A stretch of 64,000 nt of DNA from Cyclospora cayetanensis. Taxonomy: Eukaryota > Apicomplexa > Conoidasida > Eucoccidiorida > Eimeriidae. The stretch lies in assembly GCF_002999335.1 (NCBI RefSeq), contig NW_020312258.1, positions 186,001 through 250,000 of the forward strand, given 5' to 3'. The translations under genes and the position numbers were made by a program. Of this stretch, positions 49,001-60,259 are shown one piece after another (the first letter of the stretch is position 1; every line of letters starts with the position of its first letter). The notes beneath the pieces are model-generated. The model did no database searches. It saw nothing but the letters and a program-made list of their open reading frames with translations, and had not been told where the DNA came from.

Positions 49001-52000
49001 AGGAGGGGATAAGGGAATTCCACGTTCCGTCGTGGCTGCGGAGAGCCCTACAAGGGCACGCAACAGTTCTAGGCGGGCACTAGCCATCGCTGTGCGCAGC
49101 AGTACGAGATACACACACACGCACGCGCAGGCATACCATGACGGCCAAGAGGCCACCCAGTGCAGGGATACAGATGGCTCTAAGAACACGTGATGACACA
49201 GGAATAGCACTGTTTTGTACGCCGTCTCCTTGGCACAAAGCAGGACGGAACTGACACCCCCTAGAGCACCGCGGGTATAGGACGAGCACCACTCTGCTGC
49301 CTGACACCTCCACAAAGCTGCGCTCCTGAGGGCGTTCCGCTGGGTGTGCAGAGAAGCTTGAAAACACAAAGAAAGGGGACGTGGCAGAAGGGCAAGCGAG
49401 CTTCTGTCTGTCTGTCGAGATTTGCTGGCGTTGCTTACAAGTGTCGCAGTTTACTTCTACTTTGGAGGAACCAAAGAGTGAGGGGCGCGCAAGGAGGGGG
49501 TGTAGGGAGGAGAGGTTCACGGAGGTTGCGAGCGTGAGGACTCGGCGCGAAGACGTTCGCACTCCATGCTGCCCTCCTAAGCCATCCAGCCGGCAACTGC
49601 CAGCTGCAGAGGCTGCCTCAGACACCCCATTTATTAGATCACAGAGGAATGCGGCAATAGCTGTCCCTCGCGCGTGGGCTACAGTCGGGAGGTTTCCTCC
49701 ATCCTCTCCCGATAAGCACAAAACATCCTGCGAGTCAGGAAGATAGTCAGCAAAAAAAGAACTACAGGGCGGCATTCAACCGGTCCCCCCTCCCTCTACA
49801 CCCCGCGCAAATGAAACTCCCACCGTTGAAGCCGTAGGCACGCCCCCTGAGTTGACACCAGAAGAGTTTCTGCTAGGCTGCTCTCTAACGCGGCATCCGG
49901 GTGCAAGCTGTTTTAAGCTGCAGCCTTCCCGACATCGCATCTTCGCCTAACGTCACCCTCACTGTTTTGGTTTAGCTGCATATGGGGTGCTGCGCTCTCT
50001 GCCCAAACCCTGAGGAGCAAGCCGTTAAGTTCATTCCCCGGATTCCCCCCTCTCCCGAGCCTTGCACTTGGAGATCACAGGGAATAGACCAGCGACGCAA
50101 GGTGCTCACCAAATCCTCCAGCAGCAGAAGCGACGGGCTGTTCGCCTCAGCGACTTCGAATGCCGCAGAAAGCACATGGCGTATCAGGACAGACGGCATT
50201 GCCTCCCGAGCCAGTAGGCGGCAGTGCACGATCATGGCTGCAAAACGCCCCCGCACAGAAACACGCATTTCCCACTGGCGTGCGAAGATCTCAAGTGTCA
50301 GAAGGGGGGAAAGGGCAGCAGCGCTCTTAAGAAGGGCTTCAAGAGGACTTTTCCACGTGCAGACCCGGCGCAGTCTCTCTGTTGCTCTTCGCCTCAAAAC
50401 CCCCTTTTGCCACCCCTCCCCCTCCCCCCGCCGCAGACGGCTCCTTTCCATCAAAACAGCAGACACGCGTCACAGCCCTAAGGACTGCCCACTCCCCCAC
50501 CCGTTAAGCCCTACATCCCGTATACCCCAGAGAAGTGTCTCTTACTGAAGACACCAAGCCGCCGCATCACGTCAACGCAAATGGCTCTGCAAAGAGCAGA
50601 GCGTCCGCTGCCTCGAGGGCCGCACACCTGCGCAACACAAGAAAAGCCTTGAGATTTTGTTTGAGGTGCATGCATGCACCTACGAGGGAGAAAGATGCTC
50701 AGAAGGATGCCTGCAGTCCGAGAAAAAGGCTTCCTTCGCATTTTGTCGCTAGAATGGGCTTCAAGTTCCCGTGCGTTCAAGGATTCGGGAAGCCTTGACG
50801 TAGGTAGATGTCTCGCTCTTGCCGCTCTACTTACCAACAAGGTGGCACTGCCAAGCGCGCTAAGGGCCCGGCTAGCCCTGCTCTCCGCAGCGTCTGTTTC
50901 AAGGAAGGTTTTTGAGCAGGAAGGCGACACGCGTGAATCCGACGCTCCGTCCCCCCTGTCTTCGTCGGGGTTAGCCAGCTGCCCCAGTCGTCTGTAGACT
51001 GCGTGCAACACGGCACCGCAATGCGCAGCAGCACAGTCTTCTCATAAACCCCCACAAAAAACGGGATTGCAGTGTTCGCTAGACGTTGAGGGAGAGGGGA
51101 GGGGGGCTGTCTGAGTGGCCGGGTGCTCGGGAGGCGTTTGCAGTCTACGGGCGCCTCCTCTAGAGTGCCTTCCGAGGCGCAAAGCAGGATGCTCTTGCCC
51201 AGCCTGAACCTCCCTGAATTAGCATGCAAAGCCTTGCCTGCGCGCTTAAGGGCATCCGGACAGTTCCCAAAGGCTTTTAGCCCTTGAAAGTCGGCAAGCA
51301 GGGGCCGAGAAACCACACTGGAGAGGTGCAGAAGGAAATCAATGGGAGTGGCACACCCCCGCTGCCCCCCACAGCTGCAGAGGGGAAGTTCCGCAGCGGG
51401 AGTCTCTACGCAGCCCTGCTGCAGCAGCCGAAGCAGTCGGGCTTCAAAGCCACTCGCGGAGTCGCTGGGAGTGTATGCGTCTGCAGCGGAAAGGCGTGCT
51501 GACAAGGTCGGTGGCAGTAGCCACCAGAGGCGCTGAGCAGCTCTGAAAGCCTCGGGGTCGATTACCAGCTGCGAACACTTTAGGCGCACTGCTCCTGTTC
51601 CGTCTCGTCCAGAAGCGTCGTTTGCTTTCGGCCCAGCTGGAGACGGCACCGAGCGGCTTGTCTGATGCTCGCCCCTCAAGCGCCTCGGCAACGCTTCGCC
51701 GAAGGTTTCACAGGATGCACCTCCGTGGCGCAGGGGGAGACGTAAGTCCCCACAAGAGTCGCTCGATCCCGCCGACCCCACAAGGACGCGCAAAGGCTCC
51801 GTCACCGCAGCCCGTAGGGCCCCCTGCCGCACAAGCCCTCGCAAAGCGTCGTTTAGCAACACGCAAGCGTCATCCTCCGAATGGGGACCTGCGTCTTCTT
51901 CCCGCATCTGCCCGTCCCCCCCGTGGTGGCAAAGAGGCGCGAACACGGGGGGCAGTGAGCGGCTAAAGTGGGGAGGAGCAGCCTTCATATGTGCAGAGGC

Positions 52001-53600
52001 AGCACCGTTTCTCTGAGCACTCGGCGAGGTGGCCAATCCTTCTTGCGTGTCTGCCGAGCTGAACGACACAAGAACGTCGAGCGCCACGTGATGCATCGGC
52101 GAGGAGCCCTCAGCGGGTGTCTCTTCAGCAGCAGCTGGAGGCGAAGACCACCCCCCCGTCGCGTCTGCCGTGCGAGGGCCTGCGACAGTTTCTCCCGGAG
52201 ACTCTGAGGAGATCCACGCCCCTACTTTCCGGTAGGAACCGCCTGCAGCGCGCACCCTGGGGAGCCCACGGAAAGTCTCGATGCCAGATTCTTCCACGAC
52301 GCTGCAGTGCGCCGCCACTTTTGCCCACTCCAGAGGCTCTTGGAGCTGTGCACCTGGGCTGCCCCCTGAAGCCGCTGGAAGGGAAGGCCGTGCGCAGGGG
52401 TGCTCGGGACTGCTGCTGCGTGGATCCTCGGCAGCGCCGCCTTCCCCGCCGCTCCCCGTGTCTGATGAGGCGACATACAAATCCCCAAGGCCGTCCTCTA
52501 GCTCTCGGAGCTCCCGTGTCAAAAGAAACGCTGAGGGTCGGCTCTCCGTGGACGCCTCCTCGGAGGTTTCCGCCCCGTCCTCAGCGCGTTCTTTCGCTGG
52601 AATCGTGGCACGAGCGGCTAGCTCCGCGTGCGGCTTTTCTGGCTCCCGCTGCTGCAGTGCGCTGTGGGAATGCAACAACCTGGCCACCTCATCGGAGCTT
52701 AAATGCAGCGCCAGTCGCACGAGTGCGCCGTTCCAGAGGGGAAGCCCCAGGAGGGAGCAGAAGGCAGCCGGAGCAGGGGCCTCTGGCAGATCCTGCGTTT
52801 TCGAAGGAGGCGCGTTGCAGACTTCGTCGGCGGGGGGGAGGTGATGGTCCTTCTGCACTGATGGTGAGACCGAGGCAGCCTCCGCCCTTCCCGCCGTCTG
52901 CACGTCGAGACCATCAAGGAAGGCGTCCAGAAGGCGAGATCTTCCGTCTTCGCTTTGCAGCAGTGCAGCCCTGAGAAGGCGTCCAAGCGAAGTGCTGGAG
53001 AGGCGGTTTTTCTTCGAGGGATCGTGTGGCCTTCCTGCCCCTGCGTCCTCCTCGGAAACCGAATGCTCGGGAGGAAAGCAAGCAGCCGACTGCGCGAACG
53101 TGAGCGGCGTGAGCAGGAGCGAGGAAGGCAGGGTCGGGGGCACTACGCAGGGTGCAACAGAGACTCTACTGCTGATGAACCATCCATAAAGCCTCCGCAG
53201 GTAGAGGGGCAGTCGCACGCACCCGAGGGGCACATGCGCAGCAGCCACGCCCATCAGGATCGCATGGCTTCCGCCTCGATCCTGCAGATCGTCTGCAGAA
53301 GAGGCTTCCCCCCCCGTCCTTGCCCCAAGGGCGCCGCCAACACGCACCACTGCCACTTCTTCCGCCGCTGCAAGACGCTGCAAGTGAAGGGTCTGGAGTC
53401 TCGCCCTCTGCCCCTGCGAGACCGGACGTGCTCCTCCGTCATCCAGCGACGGCTGGGCAGTCCGCAAGGCGGGCAGCAGCCACTGCTGCCGCTGCTGCAA
53501 TGCCTTGACGTGCGAAGGATGCATGTAGCAGAGGTATGGCAGGGAGGCAAGCCTGCTGCCCCCAGGGGGCGAATGAGGTCGATGAGGCCTTGCGTTTTCA

Positions 53601-53635
<35 letters not shown>

Positions 53636-54682
53636 GCAGCAGCACAGGGGGTCTCTCAGGCCTTTTCCGTCCGCGTCGAGCTCGTCGAGGCTAGGCAGCA
53701 CCCTCAGAATGTCGTGCTTCCGCTTTCTGCTGCTATCCGCAGCAGAGCCATCAGCCAGCGCGTCTAAGGCTGTGACGGGAGGTGCTCGCCGGAACGCTGC
53801 CTGCGCAAGGGGCCGCACGTAAAGCTCCGTGTCGGAGCTCAACAGGACAAAAGGCGCATGCTTCTGCACGCCGCTGCTGCCTGCTGCATGCCTTCTCGGA
53901 GACTCCTCGCCGACTCGCTGATGCGGCAGGCAGGCACGCAGGAGCGCGGGTTTGTGACTGCTGCCAATCCACAGGGGAAAAGGTCTCCCTGGAAGCAGCA
54001 CAGCGACTTGCTGCAAGATGTCGTCCTCGAGCGACTCTGCGTGCAGCTGGACGGCTTCCCAGTCGTCGCTGGTGAGCGGGATAACCTCCAGGCTGGAGAC
54101 AAGGGGGTAATAATGGCTGCTCGCGTAGTGCTGCTGCTGCGCCCGTCTCTCGAGGCGGTTCACATCAACTGCAGCGACAGCCACGCGCTCACCCTTGCCC
54201 AGGTTCAGCAGGCTGCACAGAACGGCGGAAATCCCGACAAAGACAACGTCCGCTGCTGCTGCCGCTGCTGCTGCCGCTGCGGCTGCCGCTTCTTGCACAG
54301 CTGCGCCGTCTTCGGCACTCAGCCCTTCCCCCAGCCAGCCAACATACAGCTGAGGGGACCCCAGAGACGCCGCAGCCTTCGCGAGGACAGACGCAGCTGC
54401 TCCCGTGACACCCCCCTGCTGGTGATGCCGCTCGAGCTTCTGCAGCTGCAGCACGCGGCAGAAGTGTCGCTGCTGCCCCTGCCAGAGAATGGACGCTGAA
54501 GGGGGACCGCTCAGTCGAACGAAACAGCTACGCACAGAAGACAGGGGAACGACAATCGCCAAGTGATGGCCGAATACAGGAACGTGAGCTTCTGCATCCT
54601 TCTCCTCCTGCGGCAGTTGCTGCTGCTGAGGCTGCCGCAGCTGCTCCTTGTGTGGCTCGAAAGGGGGGCTTGTCGAAGCCAT
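45203..54682 (-). CDS. PEX1: PEX1, peroxisomal AAA ATPase (peroxin 1)
   Basis: PEX1 pairs with PEX6 to extract the receptor PEX5 during peroxisomal matrix import. Exon 1 (ATG 54682 to roughly 50,990) carries the PEX1 N-domain: [20 protein letters not shown] and [12 protein letters not shown] match the PEX1 LTEDDWE...FP.WI signature. It then has a long coccidian insertion. D1 lies in 50627-50546 ([17 protein letters not shown]), 50237-50110 (ending LLLLEDL), 49727-49472, about 49339 onward and about 49085-48875 (ending [10 protein letters not shown]). The linker follows from 48720. D2 exons are 48377-48258 (HVGGLHK), 48107-47938 (Walker [10 protein letters not shown]), 47709-47578 ([13 protein letters not shown], Walker [11 protein letters not shown]), 47429-47348 ([13 protein letters not shown], diagnostic for PEX1), 47096-47019 ([20 protein letters not shown]), 46798-46652 and 46442-46382. 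A final exon from 46173 carries [18 protein letters not shown], the PEX1 C-terminal helix. That frame runs to 45203, but its tail may contain introns. D1 has Arg for the Walker A Lys. Confidence 0.92.
53600..53648. repeat. CAG-type triplet run translated as poly-Cys in PEX1
   Basis: (GCA)n on the plus strand is read on the minus strand in the TGC frame, giving two Cys clusters (3 and 10 residues) split by one Gly in the PEX1 insertion. Confidence 0.9.
54250..54292. repeat. GCN triplet run translated as poly-Ala in PEX1
   Basis: Minus-strand GCA/GCG/GCC codons encode 13 Ala in a row, before ADVVFVG in the PEX1 N-domain. Codon mixing shows it is older or less pure than the poly-Cys run. Confidence 0.88.
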
Positions 54683-56602
54683 TTGTGCTCTCTGCCGGGA
54701 AGCCTTGCACACGGCTCCTCCCCGGGAAGCACCGCTGCGCCGAGAGAAGGGCAGGGGGGGCAAGGCGAGAGGCGGAAGAGGTACAGGGGAGGCAAGAGAG
54801 CCTTAGGAGGCCCCTCTTGCCCAGCAAGCAGACAGCGGGAGGGGGAAAGAATGCGTGAGTGGCAGAAAGAAAGCGAGAGAGAGACAGACAGACAGACACA
54901 CACACACAGAGACATAGACAGAGCCTGGACACTGCCAAGAAATAACTCCTCCTTCAGAAAACAGCAACACAATCACTCTGAACGCCAAAAGATATTCGAG
55001 AAAGACGCAGATGCGGCATTTTCAATCGTTCAGCCCCTCCTGTGTGTGGTTCCGTTCTTACGCCTCGGTCATCGGCTTCATGACGCCCCCTCCACTTTCC
55101 CTCATTGGTACTGCCAAATTGCAGGAGTTTTCAGCAATTCCATCACGGTGCATGCGTTTTCAAGCGCATAAATGAAGGCTCTAGATGAGGAAGCCCGCCA
55201 AAGAAGCGCCCTTTTGGTTTTAACACGCGCAAGCGGGAGGTCCTCATGCGCAAAGAAGGAGGAGACGCAGACAATCGTCCACTTGAAAGGAAATGACGCG
55301 GCCTCAACTTCCACAGCCCCACACATACACAACCGGAGTTCATTGAATAATTCCAATTTATTGTCTCGCTTGAGATTCCCGCCCAGGGAGTAGTCCATTC
55401 GCAGGAGTGCGCCGTCCCTCCCGCCACGGCACCCTCGATACTTCCACGCAGCCCTTCCTCAGCGATAGCGAAACACGCAAAAGCTGCGTTTTTTCGTAAG
55501 CAGAAAGGCAGAAACGCTATTTCACATACTTTTACGAAGTTCTTCGCGCACACTCTGGCGCTGCTACCCTGTCAACCGTCGACCCCGATGCGCCTGTACG
55601 GGAGGAGGTAACGCAGCTCGACGCCTTCCAGAAATTGCCCATTTGCCTCATTGCACTTCCTCTCTTCCCGCGTCCTCTATATACTCACACTTCCTACCCA
55701 AACCTGGTGTGGCAAGCAATGCTGGCCAGCGGTCCATACGCTAACAAACGCCGTTCGGCGGCACTCAACGTGTGCTTTTTGCCGCCGTTCCGCACTGGGA
55801 GCAGCACGCCGAAAGAGGGCGGCTACGTAGGACGCCTCTTTGAGGCAGTGAATAATGCGCTGAGCGGCAGGCAGATGCGAGAGAAGCGAGAGATGAAAGA
55901 TCCGAGAGAAAGCGGGCAAACAGACAGGGGAGAGTCGGGAAATAGGAGGCCGCAAAAGCAAGGTGTTTTATTGCATGTGCCTCCTCGCCGCGCTCGGACG
56001 CGCGCAGCTTTTCCGCAGCAATCTGATGATACAGTTGAGGCTAGCCGAGATTCATTACAAACATGTGCGACAGACACATGTGTGTGCACACAGAGATACA
56101 TATGGGGACGCATGTAGCCATCGGGCTTACAGCGATGCGTACCACCCCTAAAAAGAACAGGGAGGGGTAGACGGCGATGCGCAGGTGTACATACACACCT
56201 AAAGTAGACCCCGAATCCCTACGAAGGGGAGTGGGAATTGCGGGGAAGGAGACAGACTGCATATTGCAGAGCTGGAAAGGTGTCGCGGTGCCTCGACAGC
56301 GGGGGGAAAGTCGGTGCTCGCCTTTTAAAAATCGCTGCGAGACTCAGCTCGTCTACACTAAACAGTGGATACATGCATGCACTGTGCAATAGGACAGGCC
56401 GCTACGCGCCGTGGCAGGCGTCCCGTCCTTTCTTTTCGGCGTGTCTGATACTTCTCTAAAAGCAGCACACCTCCGGTAGAAGGTAAATCACCGAACATTA
56501 CACGGGTAGTTGTACAACACCCCTTCTCCCCTCTGGAAGCAGCCGAGCAGCCACTAGCGCCTTTGCGCCAGGACGCACGAAGTGCGCACATGGAGCATGT
56601 AG
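54683..56602. other. Spacer upstream of PEX1
   Basis: About 1.9 kb between two minus-strand genes, holding the PEX1 5' UTR and promoter and the 3' UTR of the ACBP gene. A GACA/CACA microsatellite lies at about 54875-54915. ORFs are short and lack support. Confidence 0.55.
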
Positions 56603-57024
56603 TCACAGCCTCGCCTGTTGCTGTTTCTCAAGTTCTCTCGCCAACCGCACATACTCCTTCTTCGCTTCCGAAACGGAGAGCTTGTCGCAAGCCTTCCAAG
56701 CCTCCTGCACGGAAAAGCCGCACCAGAAGGAAATGGTAGAATCTCGAGAGCAGAGTCTCTTTTCCAGCTGTCTTTTTCAAAAAGTTACGGCCGCCCCCGT
56801 CCGTCGCCCTCCTTCCTTGTTAATTGCCCCTCTCATTCCCCTCCCCCCAAGAGGTTCTGCTCTATCGCTTTCTACGAGAATCCACCCCACAGAGCACTTC
56901 GCTAGCTGTAGCTAAGGGACGCGGCCAGTGAGAGCTACTACTAGTTCGCCGTCTGGCAGTGTGTTTTTTGTCGCCGCCTTCGCGAGCAGAGGGGACGGTG
57001 TGTGTGTGTGTGTGTGCGTGTGTG

Positions 57025-57083
<59 letters not shown>

Positions 57084-57714
57084 CGAACCCATTTCTTGTA
57101 TTGCCTCAGGTTGAACTGTGACGGTTGTTTCTGAGTGCATCTGCCAGCAGTGATCCTCTTGAATAGCCCGTAGAAGCGCAGCTTTTGCGGGATCGAGAGG
57201 GGGGGAGAGGCTTCCTCTCCGGACTCTGCACGACGCAGAAATTCCTGAGTGACATAGACATAGATATATACACACACACGCACATACACCACGTGATGCG
57301 CAGACACTTGAAGGGGAAAGGCAGATAAATGCCACGTAAAACTTGCGCCGGCAAAAGGAAAAGCCTGCGGGAGGAAAAGGGGGAAAGAAGGAAAGGGTTC
57401 TTCAGTTGATTCAGGCAAAGGTATGCAGCGAAGCTGTCGGTGATTTCATCGCAAAACACATGGAAACAAGGCGAGGAACGAGATCCTCAGGGGAGAGGCG
57501 AAGAAGGCCGACATACGCACAGCCCAAATCACAGACATCTGCAACTCGCATCAAGTCGGCGGGAACACGTAGCGTGTAGTAGAGAGAGACATGCAATGCC
57601 GCAGCAGGAGAAAGCCATCTCTTCGAAACTTGCTTTTAGAAATAAAACTCACTCTGAACTCCGCCTCGAGGGCATCCTCTCCGCCTGCATCACTCGATGT
57701 TCCGGTCACAATCA

Positions 57715-57745
<31 letters not shown>

Positions 57746-59041
57746 CCGTTGCTGCTGCTGTTGCTGCTGCTCTGGCTGCTGCTGCTGTTGCTGCTGCTGC
57801 TGTTGCTGCTGCTGCTGTTGCTGCTGCTCTAGCTGCTCTAGCTGCTGCTGTTGTTGCTGTTGCTCTAGCTGCTGCTGCTCCCTTGGTTGAACCGCGCTGC
57901 TTCCTGCTGCATCAAGGGTGAGGGAGGCTGCGCTCCTTCCCCCCTCCATCTTGAGAAGCTTCTCGATCAGTTCGCCAGCGGACCTCTCGTGGGGTGTCAG
58001 CTGTACGCGGCCTTGTTGTGCAGGAGTTAGATACAGCGGAGGGAGCTCCGTTGAGCTGCCTTGACAGTTCTCCTGATGGGCTTCTGGAGACAGCCCGTTC
58101 CCACATCCTGACGCAGCCATGGCGCCATTTATGGCGTCGATGGAAGCAGACACAACTCGCTGCAGTGACAGCAGCAAATTCTGCGGCAGCCCACCAAAAA
58201 AGCCCTTGTGGGGGTGAAGAGCCGTTGCGAGACTCTCTACTGACACGCTTCCCAAGCCTGAGGGAGCTACTGGATCGTTTGCCGTTGTCTTAGGCCTTTT
58301 GCTCTGGTGTAAGTACTGGAGGCTGTCACGTGCCACCTTAGCAGCCACAATTGCAAGAATCAGACGCGCAATACAAGCCTTACGAGACAGGTGTTGCTGC
58401 TCTTGTTGTTGCTGTTGCTGCTCTTGCTGTTGCTGTTGCTGTTGAAGCTGTTGCAGTTGATGTTGTTGTTGCTGCGTGAGCGCTTCAGACTGCTGTTGTT
58501 GCGGCTGGCAACACTCAGGAGGCGTAACGGGGCCTGCAGGTTGAGCGGGAGGCAACTGGTGCTGCTGAGGGGCGATGTGCTGTGCATACGGCTGCTGCTG
58601 CTGCTGCTGCTGCTGAAGGGGGTGCAGGAAAGGCCAATGCGGCGGAGGCAGTGATTGAAGCAGCATCGGCACAAGCTGCGGCTGAAGGGGACGTTCAGGG
58701 AGAGAGGCTTGACAGGCGGTGCAATGTTGTGTGCAGCAGGGGCAAGGCACCCTTTGGCGAGGCTGCGTCTCCGCTGACTGTTTCTGCTCGACTTTTTCTT
58801 GCACGTGTTGGACGGCCTGCGCGAGGAGGGCTGGCTCGGTGAGTGTTTGTGCCTGCTCTGCGATGGCATCCTTTCCGCAGGCTTTTAGGTGGACGTACAC
58901 TTCGCGGGCGATGCGGGAGAGCTGCGCGCCAGAAAGGCCAAAGAAGAGCGGCTGGGTGCTGTTCAGGTTGTTTTCGGCAACGGTGAGTAGTGCCTCTGGC
59001 AAGGATTGCAAAGCGGAGGAGGGGGGGGAGGAGGTCGTCAT
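56603..59041 (-). CDS. Poly-Gln protein with a C-terminal acyl-CoA-binding (ACB) domain
   Basis: Three exons join in phase 0: 59041-57653, 57244-57089 and 56704-56603 (TGA). The total is 548 aa. The ACB domain spans roughly residues 455-545: ALEAEFREFLRRAE at the end of exon 1 and start of exon 2, then KLRFYGLFKRITAG (family KL.FYGLYKQAT.G), YKKW|EAWKACDKLS across the second junction (family KWDAWN.L.G), and EAKKEYVRLARELEKQ (family EAM..YI..V.EL). It therefore should bind long-chain acyl-CoA esters. The N-terminal 450 residues contain a conserved-looking helical start (LFFGLSGAQLSRIAREVY), a Cys cluster CPCCTQHCTACQ, several Gln runs, the longest of 17 residues, and a helix ARLILAIVAAKVARDSLQYL. 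No homolog is recognised for that part. Ending the frame at 57551 without splicing would lose the domain. Confidence 0.88.
56999..57082. repeat. (TG)n microsatellite in ACBP intron 2
   Basis: Nearly pure TG run on the plus strand. The gene is on the minus strand, so the transcript has (CA)n starting a few bases after the donor at 57088. Confidence 0.95.
57716..57890. repeat. CTG/CAG triplet tract coding poly-Gln
   Basis: Interrupted (CTG)n on the plus strand, read on the minus strand as CAG/CAA Gln codons in exon 1 of the ACBP gene. Further Gln runs lie at about 58395-58480 and 58590-58615. Confidence 0.93.
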
Positions 59042-60259
59042 TTTCGAGTGGATAGGGTTTGGCTATTGCCAGTGTACATGCGCAGCGGCGGAAAGAGACG
59101 GCGCAAAAGGAGATTTCCTCTTCGCGCCTGCAACGGCAGCTCGGAGCTCTCAGACTGCCGGCACTGCCTGGCCGTGGGCTAAGCAACAGGGGGGCTTCAA
59201 GCGCGAGGATGGCAGAAAGTGGCGAGTGGCGATGCTTGTGAAGTGATCAAATGGTCAGAAAGCAGCGGTTGAGGAGGCCTGAGGGAGTGCTGAGGAGGAG
59301 GAGCCGCTGGTCATATGGCAGATCAAGAGGTCAACCCGCGGCAGAGGGAGGCACCGAGACGTTGGTGTGTGTCTGTCTGTGCGTGTGTATGCGCTGCGTC
59401 TTTAGGCGGGCTCCTCTGTGGATTGAGTTCCTGCAGTCACTGAAAAAGCCTTTCAAAAACACGCAGAAAGAGACAGCAGGCATTCTGCGTGGGAGACAGG
59501 CGGGAGTAGGGAAAAGCGGCGCTGTCGGTCGGGCCTGTGAGTACGCTTGAGCGAGCAGCTATTACGTGGAGGAGGGGAGAGAACGGGCGCAACAGGGTCC
59601 AGAAACTTGCCCCTCTATCGCAAATGCGCTGATTTATGAATCAAAGATGCGGGATTGCCGTCTTCTACCCTTTTGATACATCATTTCGGGGGAAGGCAGC
59701 TGCTTCTTTCGGCTCGAGTTGTGAGGGAGGCCCCCCGTGCTGCTGCCCATTCCCCCGTACCCGGGAGAGAGGGGGGCGTCGAGACTTGTAAATTAGGGAG
59801 CGAGAGGAAGCCACATGGAATGCATGCCAAAAAGACATGATCTCGACAATCCACGCCTTTGCAGGAGCCTCCATGTCGCACCACCAGGTATAACATACAC
59901 CTGAGCAGGCGCAAGGGCCCTCTCCCGCGAGGCGCACCGGGAATGGGGCGGCCACTGTATGTACACATGCCGTTCGAGGACGCGCGAAAAGCCCCTTGCC
60001 TTTGCACAGGCCGACAGGTGCTCTGTGCCGTGGCTGCACCAGGAAGCCTTCGAGCGAGATAGAGAGATCCCGCGCATTCGCGAGGTGTCCATACACTGGG
60101 GGCGGGAGGCAGGAGCTCGTTCCCTCGGCGCTTCCACGCCGCACGAGGGCACCAGGGGGCCCCTGAAGGCCCTTGTGTTTGCAGAAGCTACGTCTGATCT
60201 CCTCGCGGGAGCGAGAGATCCTTTTCCTTGCGCTTTCTAGAAGGGTGGTGCTTTACGAA
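59042..60259. other. Divergent spacer between the ACBP gene and TAM41
   Basis: Shared 5' region of two oppositely oriented genes, 1.2 kb, so both promoters should lie here. ORFs inside (for example plus 59959-60240) overlap in several frames and show no family features. An untranslated or small first exon of TAM41 could be included. Confidence 0.5.
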
